DNA from: Phytopythium helicoides
Taxonomy: Eukaryota; Oomycota; Peronosporomycetes; Pythiales; Pythiaceae
Length of the DNA: 64,000 bases
Direction: 5' to 3'
NCBI GenBank assembly: GCA_024867545.1
Contig: JANFNE010000029.1
Coordinates: 434,001-498,000 of the forward strand
Shown here one piece after another: positions 55,943 to 64,000 of this stretch; the stretch's first letter is position 1; every line of letters begins with the position of its first letter. The notes below the pieces were generated by a model that was given only the letters and a program-made list of their open reading frames with translations, was not told the DNA's origin and did no database searches. The position numbers and the translations under genes were made by a program.

Positions 55943-56883
55943 TCAATTGACCGCTACAGGAGCGCCAGGTCCAGTCTTGCTAGTCTTTTGCTTCTTGGCT
56001 GGTGCCTCGCCAGTGCCGTTGGCAGCCGTCACCTTCATGGCGTACCGCTGAGGCTGTGTGTCGCCGACTCGCTCAAACTCAAGCGATTCTAACCGCAAGT
56101 ACTCCCTGTACAAACATGCACGCGTTGGTTGCCCACCCCAGATCGATACAAAGCAAATCGTCGTGTCGGACGCACGTTACGAAGGCGCGAAGGTTGTCCA
56201 TGCCGCCGAGCTCTGCCTCGCTGCGTGGGAACATGTCGAGTACCTGCTGGCAGACCTCTTCGGCCGTGAGGCTTGTGACTCCCTTGCTCCGCGCCTTGTC
56301 AAACACCTGCCGACGCAGCACCAACAATAAAAACGTGAGCCTTCCTCTCCACATCCAACAGCGCGCGTATCCGACCTTCTGCACGAGCTTGGAGCCGCTC
56401 ATGGTGCTGCAGGTGGAGCGCAGCGCCTGCAGAAAGTAGACGCGCGCGCCGCCGATCTTGAGCGGCATCTTGCTGGCGAGCTCGATGGTCTGGTCCTTTG
56501 GCACGAACGCGCCGGCCGCGAACATGCCGTTCTTGCCGAGGCTCTCGAGCTCGAAGCAGCCCTTGGCCGCGTTCCACTGCACGCGCGCGTGCTGCCTGGA
56601 GATGGCCTTCTGCTCTCCCAGGTAGATCTGCCCCGCGGGACTCGCTGCCAGTCAACAACGTGGCGGCGTCAGCTCGACAACCAGCAGCGAAAAAAGCCGA
56701 ACGGACGGGCGACGAACCGCCGACGGGTCCTCGCCCCAGCGTCGCCGGCAGGTGCGTGAGCAGCGCCTCGAACGGCTGGTCCTCCAGCACACGCCCCACC
56801 AGCTTGGCGTACGCCAGCGGCGGCCGCTTCTCCGCGAACTTGCGCTCCAGCGCCTTGCGCCGCTCCTCGCTGCTGTCCTCCAT
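55943..56883 (-). CDS. FHA-domain protein
   Basis: Exons 56718-56883, 56376-56644, 56176-56306 and 55943-56105 give 242 aa in frame. Intron donors are GTTCGT, GTCGGA (atypical) and GTGCGT. The FHA domain spans the first exon end (LPATLGRGPVG) and the second exon (IYLGEQKAISRQHARVQWN, FELESLGKNGMFAAG, MPLKIGGARVYFL), with the conserved Gly-Arg, Ser and His phosphothreonine-binding residues. FHA domains read phosphothreonine marks, and proteins of this size resemble the Fhl1/FOXK-type FHA regions without a visible forkhead. The C-terminus has a basic KKQKTSKTG segment. A nuclear regulatory role is likely but unproven. Intron 2 is 69 nt and stays open in frame, so retention is possible. Confidence 0.75.
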
Positions 56884-57132
56884 GGCCTCTGGGGAAAATG
56901 TGGCGCCAAGAGCTACGCAGCGGAGCTCTGGTCGGTTTATAATGTCCTGTATGAAAATATCTTGTTTAGAATATGTACTGAACAGTAATAACGAGACGGT
57001 TTGAGTTGTACATGGCGCTCGTTGAGATGGATCATGGAGGCGATGGCGGCTAGTGATGGCTGCTTCATGCCAGGTGAACGTACAAGGTGGATTGGATTGA
57101 ACGCGTTATGATAAAGATTGTAGTCAGAGTTT

Positions 57133-58214
57133 TTACAGCTGCAGCAGCTTGGCGTGGAGCGCCTTGAGGTTGTCGGCCGAGTTGAAGCTCATGGCGGACG
57201 TGCGCGCGGTGAAGCGCTTGTGCAGGTTCCCTGTGTCATCATCATGATCAGCATCATCACGTCAGCAGCTACACCACCACAGCAAGCAGTGCTTCATCAG
57301 GCAAACGCACGGAAGGAGGCGCGCGAGGCGAGCTTGGCACGCTTGAACTGCCGCGTGTCCTCTTCGATGGCGCGCTGAATGCCGTCCATGTGCTCGAAGC
57401 TCTCTCGCAGCGTCGACATGTGCTCGACTGCGCGCTTGAGCGGCACGATCGCCTCTCTCGGTGCCTGCTCGAGGAAATCCACCTTGCTCGTCACGTCGCG
57501 GAACCTCTGTGCTCGTTCGTCCAGCGCTTGGCGCTCGAGCTCCAGCCTCTGATTGTCCTCTGCCAGCTTCCGGATGTGCTTGTGCAGGGCCTCGATCTGC
57601 GCTGCCGCTCGCCGCTCCTGCTGCTCTTCCCTGCTCAGCGAGGGATCGTCCACGTCGAGCTGCGCGGCACCGTCCTTGCCGAGCGACGCCCTCGCGCGCT
57701 GCAGCTTGGCGACGTCGTCTGCCACCGCCGGGGGCACCGCCACGATGTTGCGCCGCACGTACAGCTCAAACTTGTCAAAGTTCTTCTCGAACGCCTTCTG
57801 CACCTTGTCCATATACGCGCCCGAGATCTAGCAGCCAAGGTTGCACACGTAGCGTTAGAGCCTCGCTCCAGACTCCAATACCAGCTCCTACTCCGCCGTC
57901 AGCGCACCTCTGCGACCGCATTAACCTGCTTCGAGCGCTGCTGCTTCTTCCCAGTGTCCACTAGGCGCTAAACCCGCCGTTAGCCATCCATTAGCAGCCA
58001 AAAAGCTGCCGCGAGGGCCGAAAACGCACCTTCTCGAGCGAAATCTCGAGCTCCGTGCGCACCTGCGCCGCGCCCTCGCCCAGAAACGCCGACACTGGCG
58101 CCCGCGCGTCAGCCGCAGCCTCTCCTCGCGCTCATCAAGCAGTCGCCACGTACGCTCGTGCAGGAACTTGTCCAGCAGCGGCGGCGGCGCCTTGCGCTCC
58201 TTCCTCCGGCCCAT
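57133..58214 (-). CDS. MIS12: Mis12-like kinetochore protein, one frame break
   Basis: Exons 58030-58214, 57908-57967, 57311-57827 and 57133-57230 end at a TAA at 57133-57135. The block AYMDKVQKAFEKNFDKFELYVRRNIVAVP matches the Mis12 core pattern (FDKFELYVLRNI), followed by a long coiled coil (IEALHKHIRKLAEDNQRLELER) as in Mis12. Mis12 anchors the outer kinetochore to centromeric chromatin. The N-terminus (MGRRKERKAPPPLLDKFLHE) and the next block (FLGEGAAQVRTELEISLEK) are in different frames; exon 1 is one base short near a GGG at about 58100. Total length would be about 286 aa with that base. Similarity is recognised by eye only; other coiled-coil proteins cannot be excluded. Confidence 0.6.
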
Positions 58215-58450
58215 GCTCGCCCCCCTTGGCTTCCCTCGAATTTGAATTTTGAACCTCCTCTTCTATTGGGAATTACTCTATAAACCCTCATAGTTACCCA
58301 TTTACCCACAATATATACTCTTGGTATCCTTAAACTACATTTATGTAATCAATTATGGATAGTAATTACTCATGTAGACGCGCTCGTCGACTGACTGGTG
58401 TCGGGAAGGGATCTGGTGACCGCCTGTCTCGCGGAGCTCGCTGGGCGACG

Positions 58451-58915
58451 ATGGCTGTGCTGCTCAAGCCGCGCGCGCTGGCTGCGCGTCTTTTCTCGAG
58501 TGCGCGCACTGCGCCTGCCGTGTGGGAGCTGTTTCCGGCCGGTGCGGGCTCCGAGCGCGCTCTGTGGGCCGAGAAAAAGCTGCTAACGTGTTTTTTTTTT
58601 TTCCGAATGGCGTTGTGGCAGCGAGGGCCACGGCGGAGAGGGAGGCGCCGCGCTACGTGATGAGCATGCGCGAGAACCTCGAGTTTGTGCTGGAGCAGAT
58701 GCGTCGCGTGGAGCGCCAGGCCGCGCCGCCCGTGCTCGAGCTGCTCAACCGCAACGCTCGGCGGCCCAAGAAGGTGAGGATGCGAGCTTTTTTTTTCAGG
58801 CGTTGCAGGATGGAAGCGCTGACAAGGTGTTGGTGAGCAGGCCAACCACGGGAAGCGGCCGTGCTCGCACCACCGACGGCGTCAGCGGCGTCTGGGCCGG
58901 CGCTCGGACGACTGA
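58451..58915 (+). CDS. Small basic protein with mitochondrial-type presequence
   Basis: Three exons (58451-58541, 58622-58773, 58841-58915) give 105 aa. The N-terminus (MAVLLKPRALAARLFSSART) is Arg-, Ala- and Ser-rich without acids, typical of a mitochondrial presequence. A short helix (RENLEFVLEQMRRVERQA) and a strongly basic tail (RRPKKANHGKRPCSHHRRR) follow. The tail style (PKKANHGKRP) resembles small mitochondrial ribosomal proteins, but I do not recognise a specific family. Intron 1 contains a run of thirteen T or so. It is oriented divergently from the Mis12-like gene, with start codons 236 nt apart. Confidence 0.6.
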
Positions 58916-59260
58916 GTGCCGAGCTCTAGAGATTAGACCCACCGCAGGATGGTCAATGGGGTAATAGACGTCAGCGATGAAGCCTGCACAACTGAGACCG
59001 ACTGTATTGAGTGGACATGACTGACTGCAGAGGGAGCCACGGCTCTTTTGATCGCTAGGTGTGCCATTAAGTCCTCTCCAGTTGCCCGTGTTTCTTCATT
59101 GTGGTGAAGACATTCTGAGCTCGACCTATGCTCCATGAACAGTATGGGGAACACATTTATTGCACAGCATGCAAGTCTTCAATATCACCAAGAACTCTGA
59201 AGGTCGTGGACACAACGCCAGGGGTGTGTTTGTTGCTTCGAAGCTTCTGTTGTTGATCGT
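58916..59260. other. Intergenic before Fanzor copy 2
   Basis: No gene is seen. The last bases immediately before 59261 are the flank of the element 3' end and would supply the guide segment of a read-through RNA. Confidence 0.45.
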
Positions 59261-59434
59261 ATTGCTAGCACTCGCCTTCGGCTCGCGGATATGGCCGTGG
59301 TAAGCCCGGCATCCTACGATAAAAGACGATGACTGGGAATGGAACCCAGTGAAAATGCAACAATGCCTGAGTATACAGTGCTATCTGCGGGCAACGCTGA
59401 GCGCACCTGCAGACACTTTGTGGCCCCTGATGTG
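59261..59434 (-). ncRNA. Candidate Fanzor guide-RNA scaffold region, copy 2
   Basis: This 3' non-coding tail is nearly identical to 40373-40546 of copy 1, with the same ACTGGG/CCCAGT hairpin. A read-through transcript would carry flank starting ACGATCAACA as its guide, against GGACAGCTAT at copy 1. Proposed by analogy with TnpB and Fanzor biology; no direct evidence of transcription. Confidence 0.45.
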
Positions 59435-61414
59435 TTAAGTTGGCGCTCGACAGAAAACGGTAGGTCTTGGTTGACCACGGAGCATGTTGAGGAGGAGCAT
59501 GAGCATGTTCTTCGAGGCGTTGACGTCGCGGTTCACAGTAGTACCAAAACAGCCATTGGATCGACAATGGAGCACACTATAAACCTTGCACGTCCGCCAT
59601 TCCTTGTCCGTGCTGTTCTTGACCTTGCAGAGTCGGAGACTGTACTGGTATTCTAGTTGCCGGTGGCAACGTGAGTGAAGCTTGCTGGTGCGAAACTCAT
59701 CAATTGGTTGTACACGACAGTAGTTTCTCAACGTGTGCTCCAGTCTTTTGACCGGCCCCGCGGGGCACTTCTTGATGAGTCCAGAGTAATCGGTATTGCT
59801 CCAATCTCCAAATCCAACCACCGTTCGCCTGCCTGCTTGCTGGGTCAGTCTCCGGCAGAGTTCATGTAGCTTTTTCTGCGCAAAGATGTACCGACCAAAA
59901 CGCAGGTTGCGGAATCCCTTCGCCCGTGAAAATCCTAGCAGGTTTTCCATACGTGGAATAACGTATCGTGTGTACGTTTCCAGCAACTCGAGCGACGCGG
60001 TCTTCTTCGACGGCATCTGACGCTCGGCCGCCAAAATGTCGGGACGCCGCTCCTTCCAGCAAGCTATCTTCTGGTTGCTCTTGTGGTAGCGAGCATCCTC
60101 GTAGAACTCACGAGTAGAGCAGTGGATAGTCTCGCCATCCTGGTTGGTTGCTACAAACAGATCTCGTCTGCCAGGATCTAGGCCCCACATGACATCGTAG
60201 TCTTCTTCCCGAAGTGGGCGGTCTGTTGCCGGATGGATTTTCCGCATGACAATACTGACAGCCTTTCCGTCCGTCACGATCTCTCCTGCGAACTTCTTGT
60301 TGGCTGTTTCAAACTTCTCGATATTGAAGAGACTGTGCCACCATTCGTCTGCGACAGCATTCCAATCGTCACCTTGAGGAGGCACGCGAACACCAGCACG
60401 TAGAAGTAGGCTGCGGAGCGCCGTCTTGCACATCTTGAAGTGCGAGCACTTGAACCCATTCTTTGTCGGCAGGAGACTGAACGTGCGGACCTCTGGGATG
60501 TCCTGTCGATGCTGAAACCGGCGATTCCTCTCCTCAATGTCGGTTAGAATCATGTAGGTGAGAGGAAGCAATCTGTTAGCCTCGTCGGACAAGTAGCCGC
60601 TCTCGTTGCGCGGGATCTGCTCTCGCCAAGCCTGCACCTCGGTATCGTTGCCGTTGTAGACAGGGTCCAGGATGCTCTTGATCATGACGTAGGCCTCAGC
60701 ACCGTTCATGTCATAGACCCGCTTGATGTGACGGTGAAAGCGACGGTAGAAGTTGCGTACGATCGCGTTCTTGGTGTTAGTGGCCATCATTTGGGCTGCG
60801 TTCTGCTGCCACCCAGCGGTAATCTGCCGGTTGCTTGCACGTCGAGCGTCCTCACCTCGCCAAGTGTTGTACAGCGTGACTGATTGCTGGAATGTAGGAG
60901 ACCCGAGTGTGGAGTTGGTGTTGCAAACACACGATAGGCATCTGTAGAAGAAGACCTGGTTGAGTGGCTCCACTGCATCGCCCAGCTGACACATCCGCAC
61001 GGCGTGGATGTTGGCGAGGACGTAAGCCTCCAGCACGGCCTGGTCCATATCCGCCAGCACGGACTCCCACGGCAAAGTCATGGCCTCATCGCTCTTGCAA
61101 AACGCCTTGAGCGACGTCTTGACGCACACAAGCGAGGATTTGGCGTTAGCTGCGTCACGAGCTTCGACTTCGGCTCGTCGCCTCTTTGACTGACTCTTGC
61201 GTGGTTCTGCACTGCGTTTCTTCCTTTTAGACCTAGCACCGCCTGACGTCGGACCAGCTGCACGTGTTGTCTTGGACCGACCTCGACGAGTTGCTGAAGC
61301 AGCTCTACTCGTTGTGGATCTGCATAGCCCTGCGGCAGCTTGTCTGATCTTGGACCTGCCTCGCCGGGGACCTGGATCGCCCTCCTTGCCCGATCGAGCG
61401 CGCTTGTTTGCCAT
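59435..61414 (-). CDS. Fanzor nuclease (eukaryotic TnpB homologue), intact
   Basis: A single-exon 659-aa protein (ATG at 61414, stop 59435). Fanzors are RNA-guided DNA nucleases encoded in transposons and related to TnpB and Cas12. Residues 1-90 are basic and Ser-rich with a likely nuclear localisation signal (RSKRKKRSAE, KRRRAEVEA). The middle is helical (FYRRFHRHIKRVYDMNG). The RuvC-like nuclease lies at the C-terminus: RuvC-I GLDPGRRDLFVATNQDG with Asp413; GFGDWSNTD with Asp537, the motif found in Fanzors in the RuvC-II region; a Cys finger (C583, C596, C609, C617, C622); and RuvC-III NRDVNASKN with Asp630. All key residues are present and the frame is uninterrupted, so the protein may be active. 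No transposase partner is visible in the element. Confidence 0.9.
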   Translation of the reverse strand: MANKRARSGKEGDPGPRRGRSKIRQAAAGLCRSTTSRAASATRRGRSKTTRAAGPTSGGARSKRKKRSAEPRKSQSKRRRAEVEARDAANAKSSLVCVKTSLKAFCKSDEAMTLPWESVLADMDQAVLEAYVLANIHAVRMCQLGDAVEPLNQVFFYRCLSCVCNTNSTLGSPTFQQSVTLYNTWRGEDARRASNRQITAGWQQNAAQMMATNTKNAIVRNFYRRFHRHIKRVYDMNGAEAYVMIKSILDPVYNGNDTEVQAWREQIPRNESGYLSDEANRLLPLTYMILTDIEERNRRFQHRQDIPEVRTFSLLPTKNGFKCSHFKMCKTALRSLLLRAGVRVPPQGDDWNAVADEWWHSLFNIEKFETANKKFAGEIVTDGKAVSIVMRKIHPATDRPLREEDYDVMWGLDPGRRDLFVATNQDGETIHCSTREFYEDARYHKSNQKIACWKERRPDILAAERQMPSKKTASLELLETYTRYVIPRMENLLGFSRAKGFRNLRFGRYIFAQKKLHELCRRLTQQAGRRTVVGFGDWSNTDYSGLIKKCPAGPVKRLEHTLRNYCRVQPIDEFRTSKLHSRCHRQLEYQYSLRLCKVKNSTDKEWRTCKVYSVLHCRSNGCFGTTVNRDVNASKNMLMLLLNMLRGQPRPTVFCRAPT

Positions 61415-61892
61415 GGTGGCAAATTATACTGTGAGTATGGAGATCAGGGTCGGCAGCCGCTTTCGTTCGTTGCCGTTCGAGAGCGAGTTGGCGCTTCACA
61501 ATTCAAAACATGCTATTGTTCCATCATGACCGTTTACGTGTATGCAGGCAGAGCGGCAAAGGCCGCTTTACTAGCTTGCCGATGCTCATGATGGAGCTCT
61601 GGAGATCCTTCCTATGGCATCTCCAACAAGCAATACGAAGTGTCCATGCAGTGCTGTTGTCATCGCTGGGGAGGGCATCGCGCAACCCGCTTGAAGCTGA
61701 TGAACTGCGCTGCCAGCTTGACAATTGGGCAGTACCGTAACGACAGGTTTATTTAGTTTCACGTCTCCTTTTCCACGTTTTCCGGTTGAGTGGGAGTTTA
61801 CGTCGATCGTTGTGATGAGAAAGGTGAATGTAGAAGTGGAGGTTTTTGTGGCCATCTACCACAGCGCCAATGCCGGGTACCCCGGCCATTCA

Positions 61893-62401
61893 GCATCCTC
61901 AAGCTAAGCCTAGCTCTCAAATATGACTTGAAAGGTCTATGCTTCGCTTCACGATGGCTGACAGCCTGGACCGGCTGACGAATACAGGGGAATCTAAATC
62001 GCTGCAGAACGGCGCTGATTTGACGCTGGCGAGTTGCTGCAACAACCCAAAGGCTTATCAAGATCAGTTCGTGATTTCATGGGATGAAGGATGAACCGAG
62101 GGACATATCAGTCGTTGAGCGACACACTACAGGCTACACACTCTAGTAGACCGAGATGCCTCTTTGTTGAGCTCAAGTGATGGATGAATTTTGGCAATCG
62201 AAAATGATGACTGGCGTGTAAGAGATTTCTTTCCCCCCACTTGTGAAGTGGCTGAGGAGGTAAATGCGACGATCTCCAATCTCGAGGTGTTCACAACATC
62301 TCAATTCAACGATTTTACTATTTGGCAAACGCAAAACAAACTGCCGGTGATCACCTACGAAAGACGCTACGGCGCGGGTATATGAAAGGCATCGACGTTC
62401 C
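61893..62401. other. Intergenic between Fanzor copy 2 and LPMO gene
   Basis: No supported gene. It contains the left flank of the element and the 3' flank of the LPMO gene. Confidence 0.45.
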
Positions 62402-63428
62402 TTAGTGACGGATTCGACGTCTGCGAGCGACACACGAAGGCACGGGTGTTGCCTCCGTCGTGTCGGCGTCGTCTCCAGTTTCGTCATCACCTGCAGATGC
62501 CGTGGTAGCAGGCGGCGTGGTAGCAGGGGCCGTGGTGGCCGGCGTTGTGGTGGCGGGAGTCGTGGTAGCTGGGGCTGTGGTCTCGGGAGCCTCAGTCGCG
62601 GGAGTCGTGGTGGCGGGAGCCGTGGTGGCAGGAGCCGTGGTGGCAGGAGCCGTGGTGGATGTTGTGGTTGATCCTGCAGCAGGAATCACCGTTGTGATAG
62701 TCTCCTCGCCTGTGGCTGTCGATCCTCCTCCAGTCATGGGGACGCAGTTGACTGGTGTCAAGAAGATGGTTAGTAAAACGCGTGGAAGCAGTGCAAAATA
62801 AGTCTCTACGCACTGTAGCTTTGCCACTGCTCGTTCTGGAACGCCAACCAGTAGAAGCGAAGCACGCAGTCACCAACACAGAGCGAGTAGTCGACCGGCA
62901 TCTTTGAGTAGTCCGTCGAGCCGACATCTCCTCCTGGGTACGCAGCCTGGCAGTTGTCGCCGTGGAGAGCGATTGTGTCGTCGAACCAGATCTCGCAAGG
63001 TCCCTACATCATAAACGAAATGGTGAGATAGCTGAGTTGTAATGAGGTTCAAGAGGCGTTCATGGTCTTACCACATGCGTGAAACCTCCACCGCCATTAC
63101 CCTCGAAAATAACGAGGCCATCGCTCGGGATCGCTTGCTTGGTCCCAGTCTCCAGCGTGTGGCCACATGTGTCTCCAGCCATCTGCTCCACGACGTCACG
63201 GACCGACAGGCCCTTCGCCTCAGCCATGGTCTTGAAGATGCCAACTTGGTCTCCGCCCTTGCCAACTTCCGGCCAGAAGTAGTCGACGTTGGTGACCCAC
63301 TCTGGGTTTGGACTACTTTCCCATGATGGTGTCGGCTGGTAGAGGTACCCGTGGGCATCCGCAGTGTCGGGGATGGCGGCGAAAGCTGCAGCTGTGGCCA
63401 GCAGCGAAAACTTGGAGACGGACAGCAT
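62402..63428 (-). CDS. AA17-type lytic polysaccharide monooxygenase (secreted)
   Basis: Exons 63072-63428, 62814-63003 and 62402-62751 give 298 aa. The signal peptide (MLSVSKFSLLATAAAFAAIPDTADA) ends right before HGYLYQPTPSW, so the mature protein starts with the copper-brace His. A second conserved His is in GDTCGHTLE. Further blocks are MAEAKGLSVRDVVEQMAG, GPCEIWFDDTIALHGDNC and YSLCVGDCVLRFYWLAF. The last exon encodes a Thr/Ala/Pro-rich, probably O-glycosylated tail with an acidic patch and a basic end. AA17 enzymes are oomycete copper oxidases that cleave pectic polysaccharide during plant infection. No frame break. A paralogue follows upstream on the same strand. Confidence 0.85.
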
Positions 63429-63460
63429 ATTGCGGATGCTGTGGACCTGAGGGTCTTGCT

Positions 63461-63478
63461 GGAGATTGAGGAGTGAGC
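63461..63478 (-). promoter_or_regulatory. Inr/FPR-like core promoter of the LPMO gene
   Basis: On the minus strand GCTCACTCCTCAATCTCC matches the oomycete Inr plus FPR pattern and lies about 33-50 nt upstream of the ATG. Confidence 0.5.
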
Positions 63479-63791
63479 TAGGTGATCAGTAGAGAACCGA
63501 GCAAGTTACATTGTACAAGCGCATCCAGATGCCACGCTCGTAGAGGCGAGGTGCTCACTCATATCTGACAGTGTCATAATCGGAGCAGTGTTGCCCGCAG
63601 CTCCTTCCTCTAGACCACATGGACACCGCCGCTCCACCGCGATCGAACTTCAATGAAACACATCAACAGCGATTTTCGTTTTTGTGCGTTCACCTTGGAC
63701 GGCACGAACGACACTATGGGTTGTTTCCCTCTCTAGACTCCTGCTGGTGTTCTCGGTGGAGCTCTCGGTGGGGCTTTCGGTGGGCCAGCTC
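63479..63791. other. Intergenic between the two LPMO genes
   Basis: Upstream region of the LPMO at 63428 and 3' flank of the next gene. No other feature is seen. Confidence 0.45.
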
Positions 63792-64000
63792 CTAGTCACG
63801 GCGGCGGCGGCGAGCCTTGTAAGGCGGCACGGAGGTTGTCGGATCAACCTCTCCCCCAACGTCGTTGTCATCGCCCGTCTCATCGTCATCCTCAGTCTCG
63901 TCGTCATCCTCACTATGATAGCGGAAGTGGCAGATGTGGTCGCAGGAGATTCAGTGGCAGGGAGAGTCGTCGTGGTTGGAGCCGTAGCCTGAGGGGCCTC
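63792..64000 (-). CDS. Second LPMO-like gene, C-terminal tail only (continues past window)
   Basis: The stop is at 63792-63794. Reading upstream on the minus strand gives a basic end (YKARRRRRD), an acidic stretch (EDDDETEDDDETGDD) and then a Thr/Pro-rich linker (ATAPTTTTLPATESPATTSA), the same tail order as in the neighbouring AA17-type gene. The acidic and Thr-rich parts are in different frames, with a one-base shift near 63918. The catalytic part lies outside the window, so assignment rests on the tail and on tandem position. Confidence 0.5.

Larger units (their letters stand above)
59261..61892 (-). mobile_element. Fanzor element, copy 2 (intact coding sequence)
   Basis: A 2632-nt element whose ends are set by comparison with copy 1. 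It carries about 478 nt of 5' non-coding sequence (about 32 nt longer than copy 1 because of an extra segment near 61510-61545), an intact nuclease gene (59435-61414) and the 174-nt 3' tail. Left hairpin at 61872-61886, tail hairpin in the 3' region. The flanks are unrelated to those of copy 1. Confidence 0.9.

Noticed and set aside
62510..62660. Short direct repeats that could suggest a CRISPR-like array
   Set aside because: They are in-frame codon repeats of the Thr/Ala/Pro linker with no spacers; no CRISPR array is present in the window.
62460..62801. Plus-strand Val/Ala/Gly repeat frame opposite the LPMO tail
   Set aside because: It is the antisense reading of the Thr/Pro-rich linker of the LPMO gene.

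Overview
The window reads as nuclear DNA of an oomycete, most likely a Phytophthora-type plant pathogen. Genes are compact, and introns are short (mostly 60-75 nt) with GTRNGT-like donors such as GTGCGT and GTACGT. Several promoters carry the oomycete Inr/FPR-like core (GCTCAYT..CAWTTT). The gene families also fit: AA17-type lytic polysaccharide monooxygenases, LRR receptor-like kinases built from one-LRR exons, a bZIP-like/START-like family often labelled M96 mating-specific in oomycete annotations, and Fanzor elements. Species assignment is inference.

Layout. 1-503: end of a GH3 glycosidase, then a decayed tandem repeat. 2.4-9.4 kb: four minus-strand bZIP-like/START-like paralogues (A-D); two more (G and E) lie at 11.9-13.4 and 17.2-18.5 kb. 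D and E lie in the arms of a roughly 1.83-kb inverted duplication (7982-9807 and 16778-18610). Those arms bracket an ACR3 arsenite-efflux gene, paralogue G, an OST3/OST6 oligosaccharyltransferase subunit and a gene joining a CLASP/TOG-like domain to a CAP-Gly domain. 18.6-25.4 kb is mostly gene-poor, apart from an RNI-type LRR protein. PGM3 (phosphoacetylglucosamine mutase) is at 25.4-27.3 kb.

27.5-48.5 kb holds an alternating-strand array of six related LRR receptor genes (N1-N6). N1 is a secreted LRR-only product. N2, N3 and N4 have lost both the HRD and DFG kinase motifs, N5 has lost DFG only, and N6 keeps both. A dead Fanzor copy sits between N4 and N5, and a decayed pogo-like transposase between N5 and N6.

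48.8-58.9 kb is housekeeping: a PH-like/ankyrin protein divergent from ribosomal protein S3a, an FHA-domain protein, a Mis12-like kinetochore protein and a small basic protein with a presequence. A second, intact Fanzor (659 aa) follows on the minus strand at 59.3-61.9 kb. The window closes with two tandem AA17-type LPMO genes, the second cut by the window edge.

The most notable system is the pair of Fanzor elements, eukaryotic relatives of TnpB and RNA-guided nucleases. Comparing the copies fixes both element ends, reveals subterminal hairpins and imperfect inverted repeats, and shows an almost invariant 174-nt non-coding 3' segment that is the best candidate for the guide-RNA scaffold. A technical caution runs through the window: many genes, housekeeping ones included, carry single-base indels, often in homopolymers. 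Some apparent pseudogenes may therefore be consensus errors.
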